A DNA stretch of 64,000 nt from Rhodanobacter sp. T12-5 (GTDB taxonomy: Bacteria; Pseudomonadota; Gammaproteobacteria; Xanthomonadales; Rhodanobacteraceae). Made by a program: the position numbers and the translations under genes. Positions 52,408-61,228 of this stretch are shown in pieces. Each line of letters opens with the position of its first letter. Position 1 is the stretch's first letter. Under the pieces are notes generated by a model. It was not told where the DNA came from. It did not search any database and was given only the letters and a program-made list of their open reading frames with translations. Location of the stretch: the NCBI RefSeq assembly GCF_008329435.1, contig NZ_NPKN01000006.1, forward strand, positions 670 to 64,669, in the 5' to 3' direction.

Positions 52408-54075
52408 TCAGGTCAGCGCGTGGTCGTGCACCCCCTTGACCGCCCGGCCCGACGGATCGGCCGCGTTCGCGAACGCCGGATCCCACGCCAGCGCCGCCGG
52501 CGAGGAACAGGCGATCGACTTGCCGCCGGGCACGGTTGCGGCGCAGGCCTCGCCGGGAAAGTGCTGCTCGAAGATGCGTCGGTAGAAATACGCCTCCTTG
52601 GTCGCTGGCGTGTTGAACGGGTAGCGCGCCGCCGCCGCGGCGAACTCCCGGTCGCTGACCGCCTGCTCCGCGTGCGCCTTCAGCCCGTCGATCCAGCCGT
52701 AGCCGACGCCATCGCTGAACTGCTCCTTTTGCCGCCACAGGATCGCATCCGGCAGCGCGCCGTCGAACGCCTCGCGCAGCACCGCCTTCTCGATGCGTCC
52801 CTGCCCCGCCATCTTGTGCTTCGCATCCAGGCCCATCGCCACGTCGATGAACTCCAGGTCGAGGAACGGCACGCGCGCCTCCACGCCCCACGCCATCATC
52901 GCCTTGTTCGCGCGCAGGCAGTCGTAGCTGTGCAGCGCGTCCAGCTTGCGCACCGTCTCCTCGTGGAACGCCTCGGCCGAAGGTGCCTTGTGAAAATACA
53001 GGTAGCCGCCGAACAACTCGTCCGAACCCTCCCCGGACAGCACCATCTTCACGCCCATCGCCTTGATCCGCCGCGCCAGCAGGTACATCGGCGTGGCGGC
53101 ACGGATGGTGGTGACGTCGTAGGTCTCGATGTGGCGGATCACTTCAGGCAATGCGTCCAGGCCTTCCCAGAACGTGTAGACGAAGCCGTGGTGCACGGTG
53201 CCCAGCGCGTCGGCGGCGACCTGCGCCGCGGCCAGGTCGGGCGAGCCGTCCAGTCCGATCGCGAACGAATGCAGGCGCGGCCACCAGGCCTCGCTGCGGT
53301 CGTCGTCCTCGACCCGCTCGCGCGCGAACTGCGCGGCGCAGGCGGCGACCAGCGACGAGTCCAGACCACCGGAAAGCAGTACGCCATACGGCACATCGGT
53401 CATCAGCTGGCGATGTACCGCCTGCTCGAACGCCTTGCGCAAGGCCGGTGCGGCCACGTCATGGCCGCGCGTGGCGGCATAGTCGCGCCATGGCCTGGCG
53501 TAGTAGCTGCGCAGCTCGCGGCTGGCGCTGTCGTAGACGTGGCCGGGCGGGAACGGCGCCACGTCGGCGCACACGCCGACCAGCGCCTTCATCTCCGAGG
53601 CCACGCACAGGCGGCCTTGCGCGTCGTGGCCCCAGTACAGCGGGCAGACGCCGATCGGGTCGCGCGCGATCAGGTACCGCTGCGCCTCGCCGTCCCACAG
53701 TGCGAACGCGAAGATGCCGTTGAGCCTACCCACGAAGTCACTGCCCTGCTCGCGATACAGCGCGTTGATCACCTCGCAATCCGAGCCGGTGGTGAAATCG
53801 TAGTCGCTGGCCGCACGCAGCTCACGGTGGTTGTAGATCTCGCCGTTCACCGCCAGCGCCAGCGCGCCGTCGCGCGAACGCAGCGGCTGCGCGCCGCTGG
53901 CTGGGTCGACGATGGCCAGCCGCTCGTGCACCAGGATCACCCCGGCGTCGACGAACACCCCGCTCCAGTCCGGCCCGCGATGACGCTGGCGCTGCGACAG
54001 TTCCAGCACCTGCCGGCGCAACGCGGCGAGGTCGTCGCCCGGCTGCAGGTCGAACATTCCGAAAATCGAACACAT
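52408..54075 (-). CDS. asnB: Asparagine synthase (glutamine-hydrolysing), AsnB
   Basis: 555 aa. Converts Asp, Gln and ATP to Asn, Glu and AMP. The N-terminal glutaminase has Cys2 (MCSIFGM), RHRGPD, RLAIVD and NGEIYNH. The synthase domain has the PP-loop VLLSGGLDSSLVA and SGEGSDELFGGY. Full length, like E. coli AsnB. Its 5' region (54076-54366) holds an Asn-rich leader ORF, an intrinsic terminator and an antiterminator, so transcription is probably controlled by Asn-tRNA supply. This is biosynthetic, not an NRPS tailoring gene. Confidence 0.95.
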   Translation of the reverse strand: MCSIFGMFDLQPGDDLAALRRQVLELSQRQRHRGPDWSGVFVDAGVILVHERLAIVDPASGAQPLRSRDGALALAVNGEIYNHRELRAASDYDFTTGSDCEVINALYREQGSDFVGRLNGIFAFALWDGEAQRYLIARDPIGVCPLYWGHDAQGRLCVASEMKALVGVCADVAPFPPGHVYDSASRELRSYYARPWRDYAATRGHDVAAPALRKAFEQAVHRQLMTDVPYGVLLSGGLDSSLVAACAAQFARERVEDDDRSEAWWPRLHSFAIGLDGSPDLAAAQVAADALGTVHHGFVYTFWEGLDALPEVIRHIETYDVTTIRAATPMYLLARRIKAMGVKMVLSGEGSDELFGGYLYFHKAPSAEAFHEETVRKLDALHSYDCLRANKAMMAWGVEARVPFLDLEFIDVAMGLDAKHKMAGQGRIEKAVLREAFDGALPDAILWRQKEQFSDGVGYGWIDGLKAHAEQAVSDREFAAAAARYPFNTPATKEAYFYRRIFEQHFPGEACAATVPGGKSIACSSPAALAWDPAFANAADPSGRAVKGVHDHALT

Positions 54076-54179
54076 GCTGAAAGTTCCTCGATCGCTGGTT
54101 GTGGATGCCGCTCTTTTTGAAAGTCGGCCATGGATGGCCGGTTTTGCTTTGCGCGGATGGAGCCGCGCACAAACCTAAA

Positions 54180-54215
54180 GACCCAAAACGAAAGAGGCCC
54201 GCACTGGGCGGGCCT
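54180..54215 (-). terminator. Attenuator terminator in the asnB leader
   Basis: On the minus strand AGGCCCGC (54215-54208), loop CCAGT, GCGGGCCT (54202-54195), then TCTTTCGTTTT. It begins 29 nt after the leader-peptide stop and lies 120 nt before the asnB start. The 5' arm and loop can pair instead with 54263-54254 inside the leader ORF. Confidence 0.75.
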
Positions 54216-54263
54216 TCTTCGCGTGTTTCGTGGAGACTTGAAGCTACGCGCGAGCCCGCCAGT
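54203..54263 (-). promoter_or_regulatory. Predicted antiterminator pairing of the asnB attenuator
   Basis: ACTGGCGGGC (54263-54254, leader codons just after the last Asn codon) can pair with GCCCGCCCAGT (54213-54203), 10 pairs with one bulged C. This uses the terminator's 5' arm and loop, so the two structures exclude each other. A ribosome waiting at the Asn codons would leave this segment free. Confidence 0.7.
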
Positions 54264-54366
54264 GGTTGGCGTTATTGTTCGCACGGTTATTGTTGTTGTC
54301 GGCCAGCACGACGCGTTGCGCGGAATGCGCAGTGAGCTTCAGACAGTGGATGGCGACGGGATGCAT
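54244..54366 (-). CDS. asnB leader peptide with clustered Asn codons
   Basis: A 40-codon ORF from ATG (54366-54364) to TAG (54246-54244). Codons 24-34 give DNNNNRANNNAN in context, with eight Asn codons (AAC or AAT) in a run of eleven, then HWRARA and the stop. This is the pattern of amino-acid biosynthetic leader peptides. The ATG has only a weak ribosome-binding site; a GTG at codon 20 is an alternative start that keeps all Asn codons. Asparagine shortage would stall the ribosome and favour the antiterminator. Confidence 0.75.
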   Translation of the reverse strand: MHPVAIHCLKLTAHSAQRVVLADNNNNRANNNANHWRARA

Positions 54367-54429
54367 GGCGTCGACTTCAGCAGATTGACCGCGCCCTTGC
54401 AAGTGCACGGTCCGACCGACACGTTCCGG

Positions 54430-54795
54430 TCAGCTGGCGGTGATCCACTGTCTGGCTTCGTCGATTTCCGCGCCATGAAACAGGCGGAACTGCGCCGGGA
54501 TGGCGAAGCTGAACGCGCTAGCGGTGCCGCGCAACCAGGCCACGTCGGTGACCAGCGCAACACGGTCCCAGCCGCTGAAATGCCGCGCGCCCAGCTTGGC
54601 ATCGTTCCACATGGCACCCGGGTCGAAGCCGGTGAAGTCGTCGGCGGTGACGTAAAGCAGGCGCAGCTTGCGATTGAGCGCGAACGCCGCCTCGACATCC
54701 GGCACGATGATGTTCTCGTAATCGGCCGCGGTCACCTGGCCGTGGGCGCGAAAACCCAGCGTGCCGGCGGGCAATCCTTCGATCTGTGCGATCAC
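54430..54795 (-). CDS. SpoIIAA/STAS-like protein
   Basis: 121 aa from a GTG start with AGGGAG 7 nt upstream. It reads VIAQIEGLPAGTLGFRAHGQVTAADYENII, then a beta strand and RLLYVTADDFTGFDPGAMWNDAKLG, typical of the SpoIIAA-like family (PF11964), a STAS-like fold. Members of this family are thought to bind small ligands or membranes; no specific role can be given. The frame continues upstream but without a better start. Confidence 0.75.
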   Translation of the reverse strand: MIAQIEGLPAGTLGFRAHGQVTAADYENIIVPDVEAAFALNRKLRLLYVTADDFTGFDPGAMWNDAKLGARHFSGWDRVALVTDVAWLRGTASAFSFAIPAQFRLFHGAEIDEARQWITAS

Positions 54796-54863
54796 GTGTG
54801 TGCTCCCTGGTTGGCTGGCTGGCAGCTTGACGCAGGCAGCGTGAAAAAGGTGCAAGACGCTTC

Positions 54864-56576
54864 TCAAGCCGGTTCGATGTGCCGCAACAGCAACCGAGGC
54901 GTTTCGCGACCCTGCCAATCATTGATGGTCAGCTCGTAGGCCGCACGAAAGCGTGGCGGCGGTGGCTGGCCCTGGTAGGCGTTGAACATCACCGCATCGT
55001 GCAACGCGCCGTCGCGCGCATCGCGCAGTTGCAGGCGCAAATGGCGTTCACCCATCACCTTCCAGCCTGCGCACTCGAACAGGTTGTCGAACAGCGGTTC
55101 GGGAAACGCCTGTCCCCACGGGCCGGCCTGGCGCAGTTGCCTGGCCAGATCCAGCGAGGCCGCGCCGGGCGGCAGTTCGCCGTCGGTATAGAGCACCGCC
55201 TGCAGGCGTTCGGCATCGATCAATTCGCGTGCGATGGCGTCGAACGCCGCCGCGAAGCGCGGGTAATCACAAGCCTTCAGGCTCAGCCCGGCGGCCATCG
55301 CGTGGCCACCGAAGCGTTCGATCAAGCCAGGCTGGCGCGCGTCGACCGCGGCCAGGGCATCGCGGATGTGAAAGCCGGCGATCGAGCGTGCGGAACCGCG
55401 CAGGTGGTCGGTATCGTCCTCGCTGGCGGGCGCGAATGCGATCACCGGGCGATGCAGGCGGTCCTTCAATTTGGAGGCGACCAGGCCGACCACGCCGGCA
55501 TGCCATGACGGCTCGTACAGTGCCACGCCGATCGCGTCGATGTCGGTCATGCCAGCCACCATCTGTTCGGCCTCGGCCACCATCGACGCTTGCAGATCAC
55601 GACGCTCGCGGTTGATCGCGTCGAGCTGGCCGGCATGCCGCTGCGCCTGCGCCACGTCGTCGGTGAGCAGGCACTCCACGCCCAGGCGCATGTCCTCCAA
55701 CCGCCCGGCCGCGTTCAGGCGCGGACCGACGATGAAACCCAGGTCGCTGGAGCACAGCGTCGCCATGCTGCGCTTGCCGACTTCGACCAGCGCAGTGATA
55801 CCGGCACAGGCGCGACCGCTGCGCATGCGTTGCAGGCCGGCCTCGACCAGCACGCGATTGTTGAAATCCAGCGGCACCAGGTCGGCCACCGTGCCCAGCG
55901 CGACCAGGTCGAGCAAGCTCGACAGATCCGGCTTCGCGTCGGCAAAAGCCCCCTGCTCGTGCAACTTTGCGCGTAGCGCCAGCAGCAGGTAGAACATCAC
56001 GCCGACACCGGCGAGCATCTTGCTCGGGAACGGGTCGCCGAGCAGGTTCGGATTGACCATCGCATCGCATGCGGGCAGCTGCGCGCCGGGCAGGTGATGG
56101 TCGGTGACGATGACCTTGATGCCGCGCGCCTTCGCCGCCGCCACCCCGGCCACGCTGGCCACGCCGTTGTCGACGGTGACGATCAATTGCGGCGTCGGTT
56201 GCAACGAGGCGACGAATGCGGGGCTCAGGCCGTAGCCATGCGCGAAGCGGTTCGGGATCGCGTAGTTGACCCGTTTCGCGCCGAGCAGGCGCAGTCCGCG
56301 CACGGCCACCGCGGTACCGGTCGCGCCGTCGCAGTCGTAGTCGCCGGCGATCAGGATCGACCAGTCGTCGCGGATCGCCCGGGCCAGCAGCTCGACCGCC
56401 TGCGGCATGCCACCCAGTGTTTGCGGCGACAGCATCCGCGCCAGCCGATGTTCGACCTGTACCGGCGTCAACGCCCCGCGGGCGGCATAGATTTGCTGCA
56501 GCACCGGATGCACCGAGGCAGGCCAGCCTTCGGGGTCGCCCTTGCGTTCGCGTCGACGCAATTGCAATGTGCTCAA
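54864..56576 (-). CDS. recJ: Single-stranded-DNA exonuclease RecJ
   Basis: 570 aa. A 5'-3' exonuclease for recombination and mismatch repair. DHH-family motifs: GDYDCDGATGTA, VTVDNGVAS, VTDHHLPG, LDLVALGTVADLVPL and GFIVGPRLNAAGR, with GFGGHAMAAGL-type RFGGHAMAAGL and the C-terminal OB domain. I choose the TTG at 56576, because it overlaps the rpfE stop (TTGA) and the protein then begins STLQLRRRE, lining up with E. coli MKQQIQLRRRE. An ATG at 56696 would add 40 residues overlapping rpfE. Confidence 0.93.
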   Translation of the reverse strand: MSTLQLRRRERKGDPEGWPASVHPVLQQIYAARGALTPVQVEHRLARMLSPQTLGGMPQAVELLARAIRDDWSILIAGDYDCDGATGTAVAVRGLRLLGAKRVNYAIPNRFAHGYGLSPAFVASLQPTPQLIVTVDNGVASVAGVAAAKARGIKVIVTDHHLPGAQLPACDAMVNPNLLGDPFPSKMLAGVGVMFYLLLALRAKLHEQGAFADAKPDLSSLLDLVALGTVADLVPLDFNNRVLVEAGLQRMRSGRACAGITALVEVGKRSMATLCSSDLGFIVGPRLNAAGRLEDMRLGVECLLTDDVAQAQRHAGQLDAINRERRDLQASMVAEAEQMVAGMTDIDAIGVALYEPSWHAGVVGLVASKLKDRLHRPVIAFAPASEDDTDHLRGSARSIAGFHIRDALAAVDARQPGLIERFGGHAMAAGLSLKACDYPRFAAAFDAIARELIDAERLQAVLYTDGELPPGAASLDLARQLRQAGPWGQAFPEPLFDNLFECAGWKVMGERHLRLQLRDARDGALHDAVMFNAYQGQPPPPRFRAAYELTINDWQGRETPRLLLRHIEPA

Positions 56577-57493
56577 CGCCCCGCCCCGCGCCAGAGGCGC
56601 CAGCGATGCGAGGGCTTGCGCTGCCAGCGTTCGCCACTGGCGAAATGCAGGACGACCGGCTGCCGTTCGAGCAACGGTCTCAGGATCGACCACCATGACG
56701 ATGCGATGTCCGCGGGCGGCAGATCCTGCAGATCGATCAGCCATGCCGAAGCGGCAGCAGCCACGGTTTCCGGCGTGCGCAGTTGTTGCGCGATGGTGGC
56801 GCGACCGGCCAGCGAACGCAGCAGCAGGTCGTCGCTGATCACGCCATGCAGCTGGCTGTGCGGTGAGGGCGGCAACCTGCCGCCGCCCCACAGCCACAGG
56901 CTGTTGACCGGCGGCAACCCGCGCGTGCGCCGTTCGACGTTCAGCGGATGCTGGTGCAGGAGGACCTGGATATCGTTGAGCAGCACGCGCCAGCGGCGCC
57001 CTTCCGCGCCTTGCGGCAGGTGCTGCGACAGATCCTCGCCCAGCGCCTGCTCGGGCGCGGCGAAATTCGGTAACGAGGTGTCGGCAGGCAGCCGCAGATG
57101 CCAGCGATCCGGTGCGGAAACCTCCAGGTGCATGCCGGCCTCGTCGAACGCCGGTCGCAGCATCGTGGCGAACGCCTGCGCTTCGCCCATGCTCAACCGC
57201 AGTTGACCGCACGCCAGCAGGCGCACGCCGTTCATGTCCGGCTCCACCCAGGCGGGATCGGCCGACAACCACAGCGCGTCGCCGGCATCGCCGGCGAGAA
57301 ACTCGCGGGTGATCGCCGCGGCAGGCACGCTGGCATCGACATCGCTGAAGTAATCGCCGAGCCCGCCCAGGTATCCGCTGCCGCCCGCGCTCAATCGATC
57401 GGCGCGAGGCAACCACTCGCGCAGCGGATGACCCGGCTCGAAATGCGCCAGCGCGGGTAGCCACAGTTGCAATGACAGCACCGGTGTCGACAT
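56573..57493 (-). CDS. rpfE: Regulatory protein RpfE (phosphoglycerate-mutase-related)
   Basis: 306 aa. Begins LSLQLWLPALAHFEPGHPLREWLPRAD. It matches the RpfE-type proteins that lie beside recJ in the rpf region of Xanthomonas; they are described as related to phosphoglycerate mutase. Other segments: LRLSMGEAQAFATMLRPAFDEAGM, VNSLWLWGGG, WLIDLQDLPP. Its stop overlaps the recJ start. The rpfF/rpfC/rpfG quorum-sensing genes are not in the window. Confidence 0.75.
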   Translation of the reverse strand: MSTPVLSLQLWLPALAHFEPGHPLREWLPRADRLSAGGSGYLGGLGDYFSDVDASVPAAAITREFLAGDAGDALWLSADPAWVEPDMNGVRLLACGQLRLSMGEAQAFATMLRPAFDEAGMHLEVSAPDRWHLRLPADTSLPNFAAPEQALGEDLSQHLPQGAEGRRWRVLLNDIQVLLHQHPLNVERRTRGLPPVNSLWLWGGGRLPPSPHSQLHGVISDDLLLRSLAGRATIAQQLRTPETVAAAASAWLIDLQDLPPADIASSWWSILRPLLERQPVVLHFASGERWQRKPSHRWRLWRGAGR

Positions 57494-57495
57494 GT

Positions 57496-59430
57496 CTAGG
57501 CTTCCAGTTGGCCGACCAGTTCCAGCCACTCCGTTTCCAGCACTTCCTTTTCGCTGCGCAATTCGGCCTGGCACTGACCCAGCCGCATCAGCTCCTGGGT
57601 GGGGCCGTTGTAGGTGGCCGGGTCGGCCAGCCGGGTCTCCAGCGCCGTCAGTTCGGCATCGATCGCGGCCGTGCGGGTTTCGATCTTCTTCACGCGCTGA
57701 CGTGCGGCTTTTTCGTTGTCGCGCTGGGTCGCTGCGTTGCGACGACGTTCCTCGGGCGATTCTTCCACGACTTCCATCACCACCGGCTTGACCGCAGCCG
57801 CCCCGGCTTTGGCCGCCTTCTTGTTGGCCGCGCCGCGGGTCTTCAACCAGCGCGCGTAGTCGTCCAGGTCGCCGTCGAAGCTTTCGACCACGCCATCGGC
57901 GACGCGCCAGAAACTGTCGCAAACCATGCCGAGCAGGTGGCGGTCGTGCGAGACCAGCACCAGCGCACCGTCGAAGTCGGCCAGTGCGTCGGCCAACGCC
58001 TCGCGCATGTCGAGGTCGAGATGATTGGTCGGCTCGTCGAGCAGCAAGAGGTTCGGCTTGTCCCACGCGATCAACGCCAGCGCCAGACGCGCGCGCTCGC
58101 CACCGGAAAAGCCATCGACCGATTCGAAGGCACGGTCGCCGGCGAAATTCCAGGTGCCCAGGAAATCGCGCATGACCTGCGTGGCCACGCCCGGCGCCTT
58201 GTCCATCAGGTGGTCGAGCGGGCTGGCGCCTTCGCGCAGGCTTTCCACCGTGTGCTGGGCGAAGTAGCCGATCTTCAGGTCCTTGTGCGCCTTGCGCTCG
58301 CCGCCGAACGGTTCCAGCTCGCCGACGAGGGTTTTCACCAGCGTGGATTTGCCGGCGCCGTTCGGACCGAGCAGGCCGATCCGTTCGCCCGCCTCGATGC
58401 TGAAGCGCACGTCGGCGAGGACGATGTTGGCCACCTCTTCGCCGTGCATGGACGGATCGGCCAGGTAGCCGGCGGTAATGTCTTCCAGTTGCAGCATCGA
58501 GTCGGGCAGCCGCCCCGGTACCGGAAACTGGAAACTGAAGGGACGCTCGGCGCGTACCGCCTCGGTGCCGGCCAGCTTTTCCAGCCGCTTCATGCGCGAC
58601 TGCGCCTGCTTGGCCTTGCTGGCCTTGGCCTTGAAGCGGTCGACGAAGGATTGCAGGTGCGCCCGCTCGGCCTGCTCGCGCTCGTGCGAGATCTGCTGCT
58701 GGCGCAACTGCTCGGCGCGCAGTCGCTCGAATGCGCTGTAGTTGCCGCTGTACAGCTTGGCCTTGCCGTCGTTGAGGTGCAGCGTGTGGGTGATCACGCC
58801 GTCGAGGAATTCGCGATCATGCGAGATGATCAGCAAGGTGCCCTGGTAGCGGCGCAGCCATTCCTCCAGCCACAGCACGGCGTCGAGGTCGAGATGGTTG
58901 GTCGGTTCGTCCAGCAGCAGCAGGTCGGACGGACACATCAGCGCACGCGCCAGGTTCAGCCGTCCGCGCCAGCCGCCGGAAAACTCCTGCACCGCGCGCT
59001 CGTGGGTCTCCGGCGGGAAACCCAGGCCATGCAGCAGACGGCCGGCGCGGGCGCGGCCGTCGTAGCCGTTCAGCTCCTCGATGCGGTGGTGCGCTCTCGC
59101 CATGGCCTCCATGTCGCCGCGCTCGCCCGCGTCTGCTTCATCATTGATGGCGGCGGCCAACTCCTCGTCGCCACCCAGCACGTAGTCGATCGCCGCATCC
59201 GGCAATGCCGGGGTTTCCTGCGCCACCGAGGCCAGCCGCAGCTTGCCGGACATCTCCAGTTCGCCGGCATCGCCCTCCAGCTTGCCCTGCAATGCCGCGA
59301 ACAGGCTGGACTTGCCGCAGCCATTGCGGCCGATCACGCCGAGGCGCCAACCACCCTGGATCACCAGGTCGATATCGGAAAGTAGCAGGCGGGTGCCGCG
59401 GCGCAAGGCAAAATGTCGAAAGGAAATCAT
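57496..59430 (-). CDS. ABC-F ATPase (YheS-like)
   Basis: 644 aa with two ATPase domains and no membrane segments. First Walker A GRNGCGKSSL (about residue 34), signature FSGGWRGRLNLARAL and LLLLDEPTNHLDL; second GPNGAGKSTL, FSGGERARLALALI and LLLLDEPTNHLDLDM. The inter-domain linker (about 230-290) is the charged coiled type that reaches into the ribosome. A C-terminal coiled coil (about 545-644) follows. ABC-F proteins relieve stalled or misfolded ribosome states; length and order fit E. coli YheS. Confidence 0.9.
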   Translation of the reverse strand: MISFRHFALRRGTRLLLSDIDLVIQGGWRLGVIGRNGCGKSSLFAALQGKLEGDAGELEMSGKLRLASVAQETPALPDAAIDYVLGGDEELAAAINDEADAGERGDMEAMARAHHRIEELNGYDGRARAGRLLHGLGFPPETHERAVQEFSGGWRGRLNLARALMCPSDLLLLDEPTNHLDLDAVLWLEEWLRRYQGTLLIISHDREFLDGVITHTLHLNDGKAKLYSGNYSAFERLRAEQLRQQQISHEREQAERAHLQSFVDRFKAKASKAKQAQSRMKRLEKLAGTEAVRAERPFSFQFPVPGRLPDSMLQLEDITAGYLADPSMHGEEVANIVLADVRFSIEAGERIGLLGPNGAGKSTLVKTLVGELEPFGGERKAHKDLKIGYFAQHTVESLREGASPLDHLMDKAPGVATQVMRDFLGTWNFAGDRAFESVDGFSGGERARLALALIAWDKPNLLLLDEPTNHLDLDMREALADALADFDGALVLVSHDRHLLGMVCDSFWRVADGVVESFDGDLDDYARWLKTRGAANKKAAKAGAAAVKPVVMEVVEESPEERRRNAATQRDNEKAARQRVKKIETRTAAIDAELTALETRLADPATYNGPTQELMRLGQCQAELRSEKEVLETEWLELVGQLEA

Positions 59431-59635
59431 GGAAAAACAAGGTCCGGAACAGGCATGCAGTCATCTGCAGCCGCCCATGATAGCGGTGATGGCGCTATTC
59501 TCCGCGAACCGGCCGCCGTGCCTGTGCGATGACTGAATGCGCAACCGATCGCAATCGGCGTCAGCGGCCATGGCGTAGCATGGGCAGGTCTGCTACAACG
59601 ACGCCGCACAACAGCCTTGCAGGGAGAGGGGAGCC

Positions 59636-59992
59636 ATGGTCAAGTTCACGAGCAGTTTGCCGATCATCGTCGTGCTGGCGATAGCCGCCGGTTTTGCCGC
59701 GCCGCAGGTCGCCCAGGCAAGGCAGCATGGGGACAGCCTGCTGATCCATCGCGTACAGCAGGAAAAGGGCATGAACCTGCCCAGCCGCGGCATGAGCATG
59801 GGCCAGGTCGAGAAGACCTGGGGCGCGCCACAGCGCAAACTGTCGCCGCGCGGCGGCGATACCAGCAAGCATCCGCAGATCAACCGCTGGGAATACGCGA
59901 ATTTCATCGTGTATTTCGAGCACAGCCACGTGATTCATTCGGTGCTCAACACGCCAGCCGGCAACAACACCAATCCCGCTGCCGTCAACTGA
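59636..59992 (+). CDS. Small secreted protein, SmpA/OmlA-like
   Basis: 118 aa. Signal peptide (PIIVVLAIAAGFAAPQVAQA) followed by GMNLPSRGMSMGQVEKTWGAPQ and YANFIVYFEHSHVIHSVL. The pattern of a short helix with SMGQVEKxWGxP and a C-terminal beta strand resembles the SmpA/OmlA (BamE) fold. There is no lipobox Cys, so it is a soluble periplasmic or secreted protein. A strong terminator follows. Role unknown. Confidence 0.7.
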   Translation: MVKFTSSLPIIVVLAIAAGFAAPQVAQARQHGDSLLIHRVQQEKGMNLPSRGMSMGQVEKTWGAPQRKLSPRGGDTSKHPQINRWEYANFIVYFEHSHVIHSVLNTPAGNNTNPAAVN

Positions 59993-60006
59993 ACCGGCTG
60001 TCAACG

Positions 60007-60038
60007 AACGCGGCCCGTGGCGACGCGGGCCGCGTTTT
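60007..60038 (+). terminator. Intrinsic terminator after the small secreted gene
   Basis: AACGCGGCCCG (60007-60017) and CGGGCCGCGTT (60026-60036), 8-nt loop, then TTTTCG: a clear 11-bp stem with T-run. Confidence 0.85.
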
Positions 60039-60060
60039 CGTGTGTGCCGCAGCTGCGTCT

Positions 60061-60066
60061 TATAAT
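60061..60066 (+). promoter_or_regulatory. -10 box of aguA
   Basis: A perfect TATAAT 31 bp before the aguA ATG, just after the terminator at 60007. No clear -35 box at the usual distance. Confidence 0.55.
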
Positions 60067-60097
60067 GCGCGGTCCTGCCCCGATCGAGATCCCCAGC

Positions 60098-61132
60098 ATG
60101 ACCGACCACTCCTTGCGCCTGCCGGCGGAATGGGAACCGCAGGCCGCGGTGCTGATCGCCTGGCCGCATGCCGGCACCGACTGGGCCGATCGGCTGGCAT
60201 CGGTGGAAACCACGTACGTGGCGCTGGCCGCCGCGGTGACGCGGTTCCAACGGCTGATCATCGTGGTTGCCGATGCCGAGTTGAACGCCCACGTTCAATC
60301 GTTGCTGGGTGACGCCGGCGTGGACCTGTCGAAAGTCCGTTTCGTCGAATTGCCATACGACGACACCTGGCTGCGCGACTCCGGTCCGATCACGCTTGCC
60401 GGTGGCGCGGAAGGCTTCCAGCTCACCGACTTCCGCTTCACCGGCTGGGGCGGCAAGTTTGGCGCAGCGCAGGACGATGCCCTGGTCGCCGGGTTGGTCG
60501 AGGCTGGCGTGTTCGGCCACGCGGCGCACGAGCGCATCGACTGGGCGCTGGAAGGTGGTGGCATCGAGAGCGACGGCAAGGGCAGCGTACTCACCACCTG
60601 GCGCTGCCTGGTGCAGCGTCACCCCGAGCAATCACGCGAGGAAATGAGCGCGATCCTGCGCGACGGGCTGCACGCGAAACGCGTGCTGTGGCTGGACTAC
60701 GGCTACCTCGAAGGCGACGACACCGACGCGCACATCGACACCCTCGCCCGCTTCGCGCCGGACGACCACATCGTGTTCCAGGCCTGCGACGATGCCGGCG
60801 ATCCGCATCACGACGAGCTGCAACGGATGGCCGCCGAACTGGCCGCGTTGCGTACCGCCGATGGACGTCCATACCAGTTGCATCCGCTGCCATGGCCCCA
60901 GCCCATTCTCGACGACGGTCGCCGGCTCGCGGCCTCTTACGCAAACTACCTGATCGTCAATGGCGCCGTGCTGGTGCCGGCCTATGGCGACCCGGCCGAT
61001 GACGAGGCTGCACGCGTCGTCGGCAGCGCGCATCCGGGCCGCGAAGTGGTGCAAGTGCCCTGCCGTCCCCTGATCTGGCAGAACGGCAGCCTGCATTGCA
61101 TCACCATGCAGTTGCCGGCGGGGATTGTCTGA
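60098..61132 (+). CDS. aguA: Agmatine deiminase
   Basis: 344 aa, guanidino-modifying fold. It converts agmatine to N-carbamoylputrescine and ammonia. Marks: LPAEWEPQAAVLIAWPHAGTDW at the start, DDTWLRDSGPITL (catalytic Asp/Arg), EGGGIESDGKGSVLTT (His/Glu region) and the nucleophile Cys near the end in GSLHCITMQLP. With aguB at 63320 it forms the plant-type agmatine route to putrescine, though a ClC gene on the other strand lies between. Confidence 0.95.
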   Translation: MTDHSLRLPAEWEPQAAVLIAWPHAGTDWADRLASVETTYVALAAAVTRFQRLIIVVADAELNAHVQSLLGDAGVDLSKVRFVELPYDDTWLRDSGPITLAGGAEGFQLTDFRFTGWGGKFGAAQDDALVAGLVEAGVFGHAAHERIDWALEGGGIESDGKGSVLTTWRCLVQRHPEQSREEMSAILRDGLHAKRVLWLDYGYLEGDDTDAHIDTLARFAPDDHIVFQACDDAGDPHHDELQRMAAELAALRTADGRPYQLHPLPWPQPILDDGRRLAASYANYLIVNGAVLVPAYGDPADDEAARVVGSAHPGREVVQVPCRPLIWQNGSLHCITMQLPAGIV

Positions 61133-61135
61133 GTC

Positions 61136-61210
61136 GGGGAACGGGGAACGGCGAACTGCGAATTGCGAATTGCCACGCTCTTGTTCCCTGTTCCCTGTTC
61201 CCTGTTCCCC
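61136..61210. repeat. Heptanucleotide repeats forming an intergenic hairpin
   Basis: Left arm (61136-61173) GGGGAAC x2, GGCGAAC, TGCGAAT x2; right arm (61182-61210) TGTTCCC x4. The arms can pair over GGGAACnGGGAAC/GTTCCCTGTTCCC. It separates the convergent aguA and ClC genes. Similar heptamer blocks are common in xanthomonad intergenic DNA. Confidence 0.7.
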
Positions 61211-61228
61211 GCCCCCCAATCCAACCCC

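Noticed and set aside
61136-61210. CRISPR array
   Set aside because: The repeats are 7 bp with no spacers.
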